Notes under the pieces: generated by a model
The model's database searches: none
Told to the model about the DNA's origin: nothing
What the model saw: only the letters and a program-made list of their open reading frames with translations
Translations under genes and position numbers: made by a program
Part shown: piece after piece, positions 1-12,014 of the stretch
Layout of the letters: each line of letters begins with the position of its first letter
Position numbering within the stretch: position 1 is the stretch's first letter
From: Puccinia triticina
Lineage: Eukaryota > Basidiomycota > Pucciniomycetes > Pucciniales > Pucciniaceae
Length of the DNA: 64,000 bases
Assembly: GCF_026914185.1 (NCBI RefSeq)
Contig: NC_070558.1
Span: forward strand, 6,333,501-6,397,500
Direction of reading: 5' to 3'

Positions 1-92
1 ATTTAGCTTGTGTGCGTGATAGGCTACAGGAGGAGAAGCACTGACTTGAGCTCAAGAATACCTCATTGAAATCAAAGATCAAAATCTTACAG

Positions 93-509
93 CTCTGGGC
101 CAACGTGCAACCAAATATGTACTGGGGTCAAATGCCTCCGCAGACTTACAATCCTGGGTTCGGGATGCAGCCTCATCCGGTCTTTGGTGGTCTTTCTCAG
201 CCCCCACAAACCAGTTTGACCCAGCAATCAGCAACCAGTTTGACCCAGCAACCAGCAACTGGTTTTACTCAGCAACATCCGTCGGCTACCCAGCAACAAC
301 TGTTGGCTTTTACCCAGCCACAACCAACCCCGATTACCCAGCAACAAAACTCTGCCATCTCCAGCACCAGCTCCGTGGTCAATATTGCTCAAGTGCAAGC
401 CTCGGGTTTCACCCAGCAACAACAATCTTCCATTGTTGCCACCAACCCTGCAGTCAACACCACTCAAGCAGTGAACGTTACTCAAAACAATGACATGCTT
501 GACTTCTGA
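93..509 (+). CDS. Last exon of a Q/T-rich protein (possible endocytic adaptor tail)
   Basis: The open frame is preceded at 91-92 by an AG after a TTAC tract that looks like a 3' splice site, so I read this as the terminal coding exon of a gene starting left of the window. It runs to a TGA at 507-509. The peptide is low-complexity, with repeated TQQ / FTQQ / LTQQ motifs, many Pro near the start (PQTYNPGFG), and a final MLDF. Clathrin adaptors of the epsin/AP180 type in fungi have Q-rich tails with NPF and a terminal LLDF/LIDL-type clathrin box, so that is one possible identity, but no ENTH/ANTH domain is in view. Frame +3 has no in-frame ATG near 93; the TTG at 66 is not a credible start. Function is not established. 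Confidence 0.5.
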   Translation, partial: LWANVQPNMYWGQMPPQTYNPGFGMQPHPVFGGLSQPPQTSLTQQSATSLTQQPATGFTQQHPSATQQQLLAFTQPQPTPITQQQNSAISSTSSVVNIAQVQASGFTQQQQSSIVATNPAVNTTQAVNVTQNNDMLDF

Positions 510-568
510 ATCTACTTGTGCTTTCTCCCTTGTCCTCTTGGCCCAAAGTAATCTAAACCACTTTTCCT

Positions 569-707
569 GCTTGTTTTTTTTCTATCTCAATCACCTATAA
601 TATATTGCTTATTTGAAGCAAGACGGCCCAACATCATCAACACAAAGATTGCTTGTTTTTTTTTCAATCTCAATCACTGATCATGTACTGCTCATTTGAA
701 GCAAGAC
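569..707. repeat. Direct repeat of about 58 bp in 3' flank
   Basis: Two diverged copies, 569-626 and 651-707, each begin with GCTTG followed by a T run and end with ATTTGAAGCAAGAC. They lie just after the stop of the Q-rich exon. The rest of 510-809 is AT-rich and holds no gene that I can see. Confidence 0.6.
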
Positions 708-809
708 CAAGACTCAAAAGATAACATTCAACATCAGAAATAAAAAAAATATGATTTTTTCATTGAGCAACCAAATAGAGACAGAGCAACCCAGACAAGC
801 TAGAATCCA

Positions 810-2530
810 CTAGAGCCACCCTTGGTAGTAACGGCTGATGTGGCATTGTTTTTTGATGTATCTAAACAGAAGATTATGGAATCTTTGGGAGAGAACTTGG
901 TGTTTGTCCCACACTGCGTTGTAGACAGTTGCTGTTTGGTTGATGTGAACCATGCAGAATTGGATCTGGGTGTAAGTAGCATACTGCTTGCAGAATGTGC
1001 ATTCTTTGAGCATGATCTGCAGCAGGCATTGGAAGCTTTAACTGTGAAAATGAGCCTTGCAAGGACCGCATACCCCACTCCGCTGCCTGTCATGCCAAGA
1101 CTACCTCCTTGTTGAGTGACTTCATGCGCAAGAACAATCTAGGGGTTCCAGGTAGCCAATCTCCACGTTTGACTGGTGCCAAGATTTGCCTCTGAAGCCG
1201 TTCACTATTCCGTGGGAAGGCTGTATCACTAATGATTCTGTATCCTTTGGGGGTGTGATTGAGGAGTTGGTTGTAGAGAGGAACTGCTATTGCAGAATCA
1301 TGCCATGAACCTGGTGCGTTCAATACAGCATAAATGATGGTACCATTGGGAGCGAATGCAATAACACAGCTGCAGTAATGAGAACAAGTCCACCCGTTGT
1401 AGTAGGCATTTTTCAGACTTTTGAGAACAGCATGTTAGTATTGATGGGAATGTTTAAAAACAAAGACACTTACCCCTCATCTTCAGCCACACAAATGGGC
1501 AATTTCAGACCATCCAAGAACCCAAAGCAATTTTCCAGAAGCGGGAATTTCTTTTTGATTGTCCTTGCGTATGGTTGAATTTGCTCTTCCGTGGAGGGCC
1601 AGATGATGCAAGCTTGAGGATGGTTCTTGAGGACTTGAAGAAGACAATCAAGTCCCCAATCCAGATAGCAAGAACACACATCAGGAGTCATTCCAAATAT
1701 TTGCTGAAGGGTGTATGCTACCATTGTTGAGCATAACCAGTGTAATACCAAACCAAGACAACCAGCCGCATCAAGTGACCAACACCCAACCTGCGGCTCT
1801 CCATTGGGGTTGACATTGCTGCGTGGTAGGGTGGCCGTGTTCCATAACAACTTGAACCTAGATAAAATATGTTCAAAAGTAGCTACATCCACCCCCATTG
1901 TTGTCACGTAAGCCCAGTTGTTCCGTGCTTTCATCATTGCCGTCCAAGTAGAGTTGGTAGAGCTGGGTAGATCAGATTGAGTGAGGTAAGTCCGGAGTTG
2001 TCCGAATTTCCCTGGAGCGCTGTAACCCCCCCTCCTTGGGGGTGTCACAAGAAGGTTCACAGGTTCCCAAATAATCCTGTACTTAGTCCAGCCACTCCCC
2101 CGCCCCTCCTAGCTCAGCAGAGATTGGTATGCCATCTCTCCTGAGCTAGGTGAGTCTTTTCCCATTTTCCCTTTTCCCCATCCTCCTCTCTCACTATTGT
2201 AAATACTGATAGAGATTGGTATGCCATCTCTCCTGAGCTAGCACCCCTGACCCTTTGCAATATCAGAATCAGAGGTTCTAGAAAGCTGTCCCCCTGTCCC
2301 GCATCTCCCAGTTCCCGCCTCCAACCCTGACCTAGTGAAGCGCTCCTTAGTGACCGCTTACAAGCGCCTTGGAGACCCATGCTGTACATGACCATGACCA
2401 AGTCGTCCTCTTGTGCACATTGTATTTTGGCTGCATGCAGTTCTAGGTTGGTTTGATATGTTCTCCTCCTGCGCTGGTCCCGTCGGCAGCGGTGTTGTGC
2501 AGCGTCTGCATTGGCGTCGGTGGTATCCAT
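810..2530 (-). pseudogene. PIF/Harbinger-type DDE transposase, inactivated
   Basis: Minus-strand coding remnant. The N-terminal piece (2530 to about 2114) starts with ATG and is rich in Arg/His. The central piece (2060-1474) contains the first catalytic Asp (FGFLDGLKLPI). A 56-bp intron (1418-1473, GTAAGT...AAG) joins it in frame to the exon with KNAYYNGW, NAPGSWHDS and the second catalytic Asp (IISDTAF). The reading frame then meets a TGA at 1090-1092, after which the same frame continues as QAAEWGMRSLQG (site of the expected catalytic Glu), and a frameshift near 980 leads to the tail (INQTATVYNAVWDK). Harbinger nucleases normally use a D-D-E triad of this spacing. The stop and frameshift make it non-functional. 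No clear terminal inverted repeats were located around it. Confidence 0.85.
2118..2242. repeat. Pair of short foldback palindromes
   Basis: Two copies (about 2118-2154 and 2211-2240) of a near-palindrome with arms CTAGCTCAG / CTGAGCTAG around AGAGAT...ATCTCT. They are about 91 bp apart inside the transposase pseudogene, separated by a pyrimidine-rich stretch. A related CTAGCTCAG...CTGAGCTAG stem-loop occurs in the LTRs at 11.8 and 15.6 kb. Confidence 0.65.
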
Positions 2531-3789
2531 GTGGTTGCTGGTGGGGATGTGTGGTGATGTATGCTAGAGGGGAGGAAGTTTCCTAAAATTTTGCAGTCTA
2601 CCTTGGCGGAAGGACCATTTTAGAAAAAATGGGGAAATTTCTATTTTCATTTTCTATTTGCTGAAAAAATGGAAAATAGAAATACAAAATACAAAATAGC
2701 CGGCTTTCTAAACCAACGGGAAGTCCTCCAATTTATGAATGTTATCAGGAAAAAAAAAATCCTGTGGCTTGAAGCTAACACAAGGGGAAGGAGAGAGATT
2801 ATAGAAGAGTATTAAGGAGACATGGAACACAGACAAAGGTATCAAGAGGAATGAAAAAAAAAATGATCAATATACACTATATTGATCAATATACAACATC
2901 GCAAATTCATCCATCTTGGTAGTGAATCCATACACGTTCTGAGCTCCGCACACGAATAGCTTCCTCCTTGAGAGAGAGAAACTGTGAATCCAAAACAACG
3001 TGAGCGAAAGGTTCGCCATCCACTGTAATCCAAACTAAAAAAAAAATCTTTTTGTAAGTGCCTAGACCGCCCCAGAAAGAGGACAGCTTTAGTACCTGCA
3101 CTTCCTTTTCTATTCTATCCTTTTTTTTTTATATTATTCCACCGCCCTTTTACTGTAACACAATCCAGAAAAGAAACCAGTCCGCAATCCAAGCAAAAGA
3201 ATCCAGAGAGAAACCGCAATCCACAAGAGAGAACCAGAGAGAAACCGCAAAAATTCCGCAAGGTACCTGGTCTGCCCCAGAAGGATTTTCCGCACAAAAA
3301 TCCCTGTACCCAGCACCTAAAAATACAGATAGACAACAAGCCAGTGAAACATATAACAAACCAAAACCAAATCTCTATAGGATAACAAACATTCTGGGGT
3401 GGCTATGTGACCTGGCTGTAGACCAGATAGCGCAGCCCCTCACCAATAATCACTTGTGGCCTTTGCCTGCCACAGCTTCCCCCGCCCCAGCCTTTTTACC
3501 GCTGTCCCCAGCGGTCTGCAATCGCCGACTCCGCCGCAACGGCGGAGGTGCCTGATCCGCACTGTCCCCTTCCGACGCAACTTTCACTGTGAAAAAAACT
3601 CGAGAAAGCACCGTCAGTTGACATGCGCAATCCAGGGAAAGACTTCCAGGACATCCACTTTCATTCCGTGATTAATGACAGGGCAGCTCAGCTAGCTCAG
3701 TATTTGCATGCGCCAAGCTCCTGAGCCGTACTGGTGCTCATTGGTCATCAACAAGGGGATGTATTTCCATACACATAATACAATCCCTT
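2531..3789. other. Gene-free, low-complexity stretch
   Basis: Contains a foldback AT-rich segment (about 2625-2700), a duplicated ATTGATCAATATACA motif (2863-2897), and purine-rich repeats of AGAGAGAAACCGCAA type (3205-3255). An open frame on the plus strand (3058-3555) has no domain, lies across homopolymers and is not supported as a gene. Confidence 0.5.
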
Positions 3790-4985
3790 GTTGACTAGCC
3801 CTTGGGGGGAATTCCACCAGGTCAAACAGAATATGCGCCCATGTCGACTAGTAGTAATCCCTCCCTTCCTAGGCAGGGTCGACCATGCTAGATGAAAGGG
3901 TACTCATGTTGACCAGCCCATGTCAACCTATCAGTCAACTGGGAGGGATGCCTCCCGGAGGACTGATATATGTATCAGTCCTCCAGGAGGCATCCCTCCC
4001 GGTTGACTATTGTATGAACCTGTTGTCTGGGAAGGATCCCTCCCAGACGACTGATACATAGAACAGTCATCCGGGAGGGATCCCTCCCGTTTGACTGATA
4101 TAGGGAACATTTGTCCGGGAGGCATCCCTCCCGGTCAAGAGGTTCATACAATAGTTGACCGGGAGAGATCCCTGCCGGTCAACTGATACATTTATCAGTC
4201 CTCCGGGAGGGATACCTCCCGGACAACTGCTCCATACAACAATCTTCCGGAAGGGATCCCTCCCGGACAACTGTTCTATGTATCAGTCGTCCGGGAGGGA
4301 TCCCTCCCGGACAACAGGTTCATACAATAGTCAACCAGGAGGGATGCCTCCTGGACGACTGATACATATATCAGTCCTCCGGGAGGCATCCCTCCCAGTT
4401 GGCTGATACATAGAACAGTTGTCCGGGAGGGATCCCTTCCGGACAACTGTTTTATGGAGCAGTTGACTGGGAGGGATCCCTCCCGGAAAACTGATACATA
4501 GAACGGTCATTTTGGAGGGATCCCTCCCGTTTGACTGATATAGGGAATATTTGTCCGTGAGGGATCCCTCCCAGAAGACAGGTTCATACAATAGTCAACC
4601 AGGAGGGATACCTCCTGAACAACTTATACATTCCTCCGGGAGGCATCCCTCCCGGTCAACTGTTCTATGTATTAGCCGGCTGGGATGGATGCCTCCCAGT
4701 CACCCATTGTATGAAGCAGTCGACCGGGAGGGATATCTACCGGTCGACTATTCTATTTATCAGTCAACCGGGAGGGATGCCTTTTGGACAACTTTTCCAT
4801 GTATTAGTTGACTGGGAGGGATCCCTCCCAGTCAACTATCCTATGTCTTTGTTGGACAGGAGGGATCCCTCCAAGTCAAGTACTGTATGAAGCAGTCAGG
4901 AGGGATCCCTCTTGGTCAACGTGGGTGTATTTTGCCTAGTCGGTTGGCTGGGGGGATTCCTCCTGCTTTACAAAGGTGCTGACAT
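3790..4985. repeat. Palindromic satellite A (GGGAGGGATCCCTCCC type)
   Basis: Tandem array with roughly 43-46 bp spacing. Each monomer carries an imperfect palindrome centred on GGGAGGGATCCCTCCC, usually extended by flanking complementary bases such as CAGTTGTCC / GGACAACTG, and separated by short AT-rich links (TGATACATAT, TTCATACAATAG). The core 3932-4915 is regular; the edges are degenerate. Because each unit is a palindrome, long open frames occur on both strands; these are artefacts of the repeat and not genes. Confidence 0.9.
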
Positions 4986-5160
4986 GTACCTATGTGCTAC
5001 TGCCTTGCCAGCTGAGCAACTCAAAAGTGAGTGCACTAAGTTAAGGTGCAGCTGGTGTGGCTAAGTAGAGTCTTAAAATACTGCTTAGCCTGGGCTGTTG
5101 AGTAACTTCCAAATATTCCAGGTTGTACCACCCTGGGATTTGTTTTGTATCAGGCTTGTT

Positions 5161-6081
5161 TCAAGGGGGACTGAACTCCAGTATACTGCATGTCAACTGA
5201 CACCAGTTTCTTGATTTTTTTTCATAGTGTTCTGAGCCAAAATCTTCATCTCTAGGTGCTGCACCCGCTTCCTCCGCACCATCTGAGTTAGCCAAAGACA
5301 ATGCGTCCCCTGGAACTTGAACCTCCTCCTCAGAGTCATCGGATTCTGCAGTGTGGTTGAAATCCGTAGAGCCCCGCGCATAAAACCACTTGACATGCAT
5401 TGCCGCCGCCTGCCACTTCAAAAGGGTCCCGTCCAGCTCCTCCAGCTCATAACTACTGCCCAGAAATTGCGACACATTGCAATAAGGACCATTCCAGCGG
5501 CTAGCAAACAGCTTACCCCATTGTGACTTGAGGCTAAAATTGTAAAGAAGAACCAATTCCCCCTTGCAGAGGGAATCCCGCAGCCTATGGGAGCAGCAGC
5601 AATCCCAGTAACAAACCGCCTTAGCACGACTCTCCTTGAGGCGCGCCGCCGCCTTTGCAATAACCCAATCTTGCCGCAACAGTTGCTCTGTCCGCGCCAG
5701 AAGCAGGTCGTCCGCCAATTTGACTTTCCACCAATCTACCCCCAAATACGTGAACATCTCTATGTCCACCGGCAAGACTGGCCGGCACCCAAACAGCATC
5801 TTGTAGGGCAAATACCCCGTTGTCTGTTTGGTGGAAATCCGGTCCGCAAACAAGACGGCAGGCAAATACTGCTGCCACTTCTTACCATCTTTGCCGCACA
5901 GCTTCACAAGAGTGCTCTTGATTGGCTGGTGGCCACGCTCAATCATTCCTGCACAGCTTCACAAGAGTGCTCTTGATTGGCTGGTGGCCACGCTCAATCA
6001 TTCCTGCATCCTCTGAATTGTACTCTGTCACCTTGCCAAACTTAGTGCCACACAACTCCACTAATTTCTGCAAGCAGCCAC
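5161..6081 (-). pseudogene. Ty3/gypsy integrase C-terminal relic
   Basis: Minus-strand frame 5946-5161 begins at MIERGHQPIK and continues with ADRISTKQTTGY and PYKMLFG, which are hallmarks of the end of the integrase core in Ty3/gypsy elements. It is followed by a basic region and the LFASRWNGPY block, then an acidic tail. Upstream (to about 6081) a second frame reads LCGTKFGKVTEYNSEDAGM and should join it, but a 55-bp tandem duplication (5896-5950 and 5951-6005) shifts the frame. No reverse transcriptase, LTR pair or gag is attached, so this is a truncated fragment. Confidence 0.85.
5896..6005. repeat. Exact 55-bp tandem duplication
   Basis: Two apparently identical 55-bp copies beginning GCACAGCTTCACAAG and ending AATCATTCCT, head to tail. 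The length is not a multiple of three and it breaks the integrase frame. Confidence 0.95.
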
Positions 6082-6538
6082 AAAACACCGCACCGCCAGC
6101 CCCAGTAACCCAGCTGTCACCTGCCCCAACCCAAGTTTACAGTAGTACATGTACATCCCAGGATACAAACATACATCTCCCTGTCAGGCTACACTCATTA
6201 CATATTAACTACATACACTCCTTTATATACATAGTATGACATCATTTACACTGTTTCTGCAGCCTCAGACTTTGTGTATACACTAATTACCCCTATATGA
6301 CAGCTCATGCAGTCTACTGACACCTCATGCATGTTTATAATGTTCTTTTGTATATTCTGACATCATGTATGCACCCCTGGCATGTTTAGAATGTTCTGCT
6401 GTATATTCTGACACCATTCATGCGCCCTTGGGGGGGTCATGACATCATTTGTATCTACTCCCACCAGCTAAAATCCCTGATCACCCTGTTGTCTAGATTA
6501 GCTGAAACCCTAACCCACAAGCCCCTTTGGGGCTCCAC
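6082..6538. other. Gene-free U3-like stretch upstream of LTR block
   Basis: AT-rich with several related TGACATCAT / TGACACC(T/A) segments (6237, 6298, 6356, 6410), probably the U3 part of the LTR-like element that follows. Its left boundary could not be fixed. Confidence 0.4.
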
Positions 6539-6888
6539 TTTTGTCTATAAAAGGAGCTCTCTCCACCCCCAGTGGTCTGCTCCCCAGTTCCTCACCCAGA
6601 ACTCACAAGTCACCCAACACTCATCCACACTCAAATCCTAAAACCCTTATAACAATAAATCAACCCTTATAACAACAATTCAACCCTTATAACAAAGTAA
6701 TTAAAACACTTACACGTTGCCAGTCAAACAGATTTCATCTGGAACAGACCAGACCTATCACTTAATAAAACTTGCCAAGCTGAGCTTGGCGGGTCTTGTT
6801 GACTGATAATAGAAGGGCATAGCTTGCAACTCCATCATACCCTTCACCATTCAGCAAAAGGGTTTCATTACCAATTTTGAGTCTTACA
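6539..6888 (+). mobile_element. LTR-like promoter/R-U5 block, copy 1
   Basis: Contains TTTGTCTATAAAAGGAG (TATA box), a CT/CA-rich leader, AATAAATC, then AGCTTGG..GGTCTTGTT..CAAAAGGGTTTC and an end TTTTGAGTCTTACA. The same order of blocks recurs at 45.9-46.47 kb and 62.45-62.78 kb. TG...CA ends and a polyadenylation-like signal fit a solo LTR, but no second LTR or coding region is linked, so the class is unknown. Confidence 0.55.
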
Positions 6889-6959
6889 CGGGCGCGGCCT
6901 AATGGGCCCTAAATGAGCCCACCTTGCTTGATTTTGTTGATTGACTGGAGGGGAGAGCT

Positions 6960-8290
6960 TTGAGTGGATGCTTGTAGAATGTATTGAACATATCTCGTGT
7001 CAGCCAAAGGGCTTCTTCAATCCAATTCTTTTCCCGACCAGCGATCTCAAAGTACTGGTCTTTGAAGGATGGGTGGAGTACTATTCAAAAGGTAAGCAGA
7101 TAGGTTTTGGTTAGCATATTCAGATGGGATTGAGAAAAAGGGAAAACAAACCCATGGCGATGTGATACAAAGGCAAGCAGTCAGTAAGTGTATAATATTT
7201 ATTGGTAAGCTGAAGGCCAAGTTGGCACACGTTTTGGAGTACGGGTGGGTATTTTTTGCCGTCTCCCTTGATCACATTTGAAAGATGTTTGGTTATCCTG
7301 TCTATGAAGACAATGATATTTGTCAGTCAAGCAGATCCAGACACAGAAATTTGGAGTGTTTGTTTGTAGAATATCTGCAAGATAGCCACAAGGTTGTGTG
7401 CCAGTGTATATCAACCTCGCCAATGTTATAGCCTCAAGGCATCCCAAATTTGTGGTCCTTTGGCCAGATGTGGCTGCCCGGCAGATTATAATCAGCTTTT
7501 GTAATGAATTCATCAGAGATGTGATCCGTTACCCACATTGCTTTCTCACATTGGATTATTCCTTCAAGCTGAGCAAAGGTGGAGTTCCATCTTGTTGGAT
7601 GTCTCTTGGAATGCTGTGAAGTTTCAAGCAATCCATTTCTGCACATATTTTGATGAAATTGGCCTTCAAATTTGGTGATTTGCGCAGCTTCCAAGCTGTG
7701 GTACAGAACTAGAAAGAAGTGAGGTGAGTTTGCAGAACTTGCTCTTGCTTGGACATGAATCATTTACCCTTTTTTAAGCTCCTTTTGCCTGATACCGAAG
7801 TGTAGAGATTGTTATCTTCATCCTCATCACTCAAATCCTCAATGTTGGCCATAGATAACTCAGAATCCAACTCATTGTTGCGGTTCAATTCTTCCAAATC
7901 TTCACTGTCAGCAGGGTCTCCTTTGGCAGCATCATCTTCCCCACATATGGAATCAATGGTGTTGTATCTATGTTTCCATTGAGACCATGAGAATGATTTT
8001 CATTATTATTTAATGATAAAGCAACTTGCCTTTGGATCTGAATCTTGGCATCCTCATATTGTGATTCCTTGTCTGTTTCAATATTTGTCGCCCATTTACC
8101 AGGTGCTTTATTTTGGAGATGCTTGAACCGCCGCAGGATTGATTGGACAATCATATTAAGTATATGTCCAAAGAACCTGATCTAATGCGGTTCACCTTTG
8201 AAACAAGGCCATTTAAAATTTTTCATAGCGGCCACCATAGATGCATTGTTTGAGGCATTGTTGTCAAAATGCCACAAATCTGATTAAAAG
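6960..8290 (-). pseudogene. hAT-family transposase relic
   Basis: Minus-strand fragments in N- to C-terminal order. DNNASNN followed by MVAAMKNF (about 8285-8200) and RFFGHILNMIVQSIL (about 8190-8120) match the RNase-H-fold core of hAT transposases; TAG interrupts between them at GEPH. An Asp/Glu-rich linker follows, then the helical insertion (KRHPTRWNSTFAQLEG, about 7620-7570) and a tail reading LHPSFKDQYFEIAGREKNW and LWLTRDMFNTFYKHP (about 7080-6970). Frames change several times and stops occur, so it is dead. The C-terminal hATC dimerisation block is not visible. Confidence 0.75.
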
Positions 8291-8739
8291 CAATGAATTA
8301 GGTAATAAAAATGTATCACAAGAGGAAGGAGAGGTGAGGGGAAGAGGCATCAAGTTGGATGTACTTAATTATCTTGAACTTCAAATTTTTTAACCACCAA
8401 CAACATTGTTTTGGCAAGATAGTCTCCCAAGCTGAACAAAATCAAGTGGCATGGATTCAAGATTAAATTTCAGCCATCCTTCTCCCCTAAGCGTTAAATG
8501 ATTAGCCCATGGATATCCTGACCATTGGGTGACTGCCATGCATCAGCCCTGGCCCCCAAGGTACATGGCACCCACATGTTTCTGACCAACAAAAAAAATT
8601 AAAGATTATTGGATAGTCAGTTTTGGAGCATCACTGAAAGGCAATAATGATTAAATGAGCTGTCTACCTTTAAAACATCCCAGTAACTGTCTTGAACGGC
8701 AGTATAGAGCATATGAATTGATCTCAAAACTACCTTTGA

Positions 8740-11619
8740 TTACCAGATGTAAACCACAAGTTTGCAAGATGTAAACCACAAGTTTACAAGATTTAAACCA
8801 CAAGTTGACAAGATGTAAACCACAAGTTGACAGCATGTAAGCCACAAGTTTACAAGTTGTAAACCACAAGTTTGCAAGTTGTACACCACAGGCTCACAAG
8901 TTGTAAACCACAAGTTTACAAGTTGTAAACCACAGGTTTACAAGATCTAAACCAGTTTAAAAGATGTAAACCACAATTTTACATGATGCAAAAAACAATT
9001 TTACCAGATGTAGCCCACAAGTTTACAAGAGTAAACCACAAGTTTACAAGAGTAAACCACAATTTTACAATATGTAAACCACAGGTTTACAAGATCTAAA
9101 ACACAAGTTGACAAGACGCAAACCACAAGTTTCCAGCATATGAACTACAGGTTACAAGACCGCAAGATTACCAGATGTAAACCACAAGTTTGCAAGATGT
9201 AAACTACAAGTTTACAGCATGTAAACCACAAGTTTAGAAGTTGTAATCCACAGTGTACAAGTTGTAAAACACAAGTTTACAATCAGTAAACCACAAGGTT
9301 ACAGCATGAGATAAGTTCAGGCTAAAAGAAATTGGTTTCAGTAAAAACAAAAATAAGATAGAAAACAATGATGATTGATTTTTACCTAAAAGAAAAAGGA
9401 ACAAAGTTGAGATGAGAACACATGGGCTAAGATAATAAATGAAGAGTTAGCTAATCATGGTCAACAGGATAGATGAGAAAGAAAGATAAAAAGATAAACC
9501 TGAGAATTGAGCTGCCTAGACTAGTGACCTTGACAAGGAACCACACTATGATTTGGTGTTTGACTTAGCCCCTGGCTGGAAGGAAGGTGTCAAGATGCAG
9601 GAAAAGAAATTGGTGACTGTCAAATGGATCAAGGAGTAGCACTCAACTGCTTTCACTTTGAAACCTTCACACCCGTTGATCATTGAAAACAAGTTTGAAG
9701 TCACAACCCGTACCACTGTGCGCCCACATATTCTAACAGAATGTAAACTACAGTTTACAACATGTATATAAACCACAAGGTTTCAAGGTGTAAACCACAG
9801 GTTAACAAGATCTAAACCAAAAGTTTAAAAGATGTAAACCACAATTTTACATGATGCAAATAACAATTTTACCAAATGTACACTACAAGTTTAAAAGATG
9901 TAAAACACAATTTTACATGATGCAAACAACAATTTTACCAAATGTGAACTACAAGTTTACAAGACAAAAACCACAAGTTTACAGCATGTGAACTACAGGT
10001 TACAAGATGTAAAGCACAAGTTTACAAGATGTAAACTGGTTGTTTACATCTTGTTAACCTTTGGTTTACATCTTGGAAATCTATAGTTTACATCTTGTAA
10101 ACTGTAGTTTACATGCTGTAAAATTGTGGTTTACGTCTTGTAAACTTGTGGTTTACATCTTGTGACCTGGGGTTCACATGCTGTAAACTTGTGGTTTACC
10201 TCTTGTAAAATTTAAACCACAAGTTTACAGCATGTGAACTACAGGTTACAAGATGTAAACAACAAGTTTACACATGTGAACTACATGTTACAAGATGTAA
10301 ACCACCAGTTTACAAGATGAAATTTTTTTTTTACATCTTGTTAACCTGTGGTTTACATCTTGTAGACTTGTGGTTTACATCTTGTAAAGCTGTGGTTTCC
10401 ATCTTGTAAACTTGTGGTTTACATCTTTTACAATTGTGGTTCACATCTTGTAAGCCTGTTTTTACAGCTTTTAAACTTGTGGTGTGCAACTTTTAAACTT
10501 GTGGTTTACATCTTGTTAACCCTTGTGGTTTACAACTTGGAAGCTTGTGGTTTACAACTTGTAAACTTGTGGTTTACAACTTGTAAACTTGTGGTTTGCA
10601 ACTTGTAAACTTGTGGTTTACATCTTGTAAACTTGTGGTTTACATCTTGTAAACTTGTGGTTTACATCTTGTAAACTTGTGGTTTACATCTTGTAAACTT
10701 GTGGTTTACATCTTGTAAACTTGTGGTTTACATCTTGTAAACTTGTGGTTTACATCTTGTAAACTTGTGGTTTACATCTTGTAAACTTCTGGTTTAATCT
10801 TGTAAACTTGTGGTTTACATCTTTTAAACTTGTGGTTCACATCTTGTAAACCTGTGGTTTAGAGCTTTTAAACTTGTGGTTTACATCTTGTTAACCCTGG
10901 TGGTTTACAACTTGGGAGCTTGTGGTTTACAACTTGTAAACTTGTGGTTTACAACTTGTAAACTTGTGGTTTACAACTTGAAGACTTGTGGTTTACATGT
11001 TGTAAACATGTGGTTTACATGCTGTAAAAATGTGATATACATGCTGTAAACATGTGATTTACATGCTGTAAACTTGTGATATACATGCTGTAAACATGTG
11101 ATTTACATGCTGTAAACTTGTGGTTTACATGCTGTAAACTTGTGGTTTACATCTTGTAAACTGTAGTTTACATGCTGTAAACTTGTGGTTTAAATCTTGT
11201 AAAGTGTAGTTTACATGCTGTAAACTTGTGGTTTACAACTTGTAAGCTTGGGGTTTACATCTTGTAAAGTGTAGTTTACATGCTGTAAACTTGTGGTTTA
11301 CAACTTGTAAACTTGGGGTTTACAACTTGTAAACTTGTAGTTTACATGTTGTAAACATGTGGTTTACATGCTGTGAACATGTGATTTACATGCTGTAAAA
11401 TTGTGGTTTACATGCTGTAAACTTGTGGTTTACATGCTGTAAACTTGCGGTTTACATGCTGTAAACTTGTGGTTTGCATGCTGTAAACTTGTGGTTTACA
11501 TGCTGTAAACTTGTGGTTTACATGCTGTAAACTTGTGGTTTACATGCTGTAAACTTGTGGTTTACATGCTGTAAACTTGTGGTTTACATGCTGTAAACTT
11601 GCGGTTTACATGCTGTAAA
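8740..11619. repeat. Palindromic satellite B (GTAAACcacaaGTTTAC type), two orientations
   Basis: Tandem array of about 20-22 bp monomers. In the left part (8740-9300, 9740-10030, 10205-10330) the unit reads GATGTAAACCACAAGTTTACAA; from about 10335 to 11619 it is the reverse complement, CTTGTAAACTTGTGGTTTACAT. A short inverted patch lies at 10035-10200. Every unit contains the inverted repeat GTAAAC/GTTTAC around a 5-nt centre. The 3' half is the more homogeneous. Unit variants (GATG, AACTT, CATGCTG links) form local blocks. Confidence 0.93.
9301..9740 (+). other. Island in satellite B with a degenerate coding trace
   Basis: Non-repeat sequence inside the array. Frame 9535-9736 on the plus strand reads EPHYDLVFDLAPGWKEG, then KKLVTVKWIKE, a TAG, then FTLKPSHPLIIENKFEV; codon-like composition suggests an old exon, with one stop. 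I do not recognise the family. Confidence 0.35.
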
Positions 11620-12004
11620 TGTAAGGACCTCTGTTAGGTCCTTCACTACAGTTCAATGGAGTATGATCCCAGAGGATCCAGTGGTGGTTTTGGGACTAGA
11701 CAAGACCTTGTGTCTTGGAGAGAATTTCTAGAACCCAGCAGTATGAATTGCACAATCTAGCTCAGTAGAAGGAATCAGCTTTTTCTCTACTATGTACAAT
11801 AAATGATGAAGGGAAGAAGAGGAACAAGATTGAGAAAGGGAAATGTGAGACATACCTAGCTCAGTAGAAGGAATCAGCTTTTTCTCTACTGAGCTAGGCA
11901 GGTGCGGAGGCGTCAAGTTTAAAAGGTCGCGGTGGTGGGTGCTGAGCAAGCGTCTGGGACTGTTCCGTGAACTCCGAGTCAGTGTGGTGGCGAGGGGCTT
12001 CACA
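11620..12004 (-). repeat. 3' LTR of the gypsy element
   Basis: 385 bp, plus-strand ends TGTAAGGACC...GGCTTCACA. It contains a terminal hairpin (AAGGACCT/AGGTCCTT) and the stem-loop CTAGCTCAGTAGA...TCTACTGAGCTAG. By eye it differs from the other LTR at six positions. Confidence 0.93.
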
Positions 12005-12014
12005 GTCTCCCCCC

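Noticed and set aside
66..92. TTG start for the Q-rich protein
   Set aside because: Non-ATG and directly before a splice-acceptor-like AG; an internal exon boundary is more likely.
3931..4811. Several 60-86 codon frames on both strands
   Set aside because: Translations of palindromic satellite A, identical in style on both strands.
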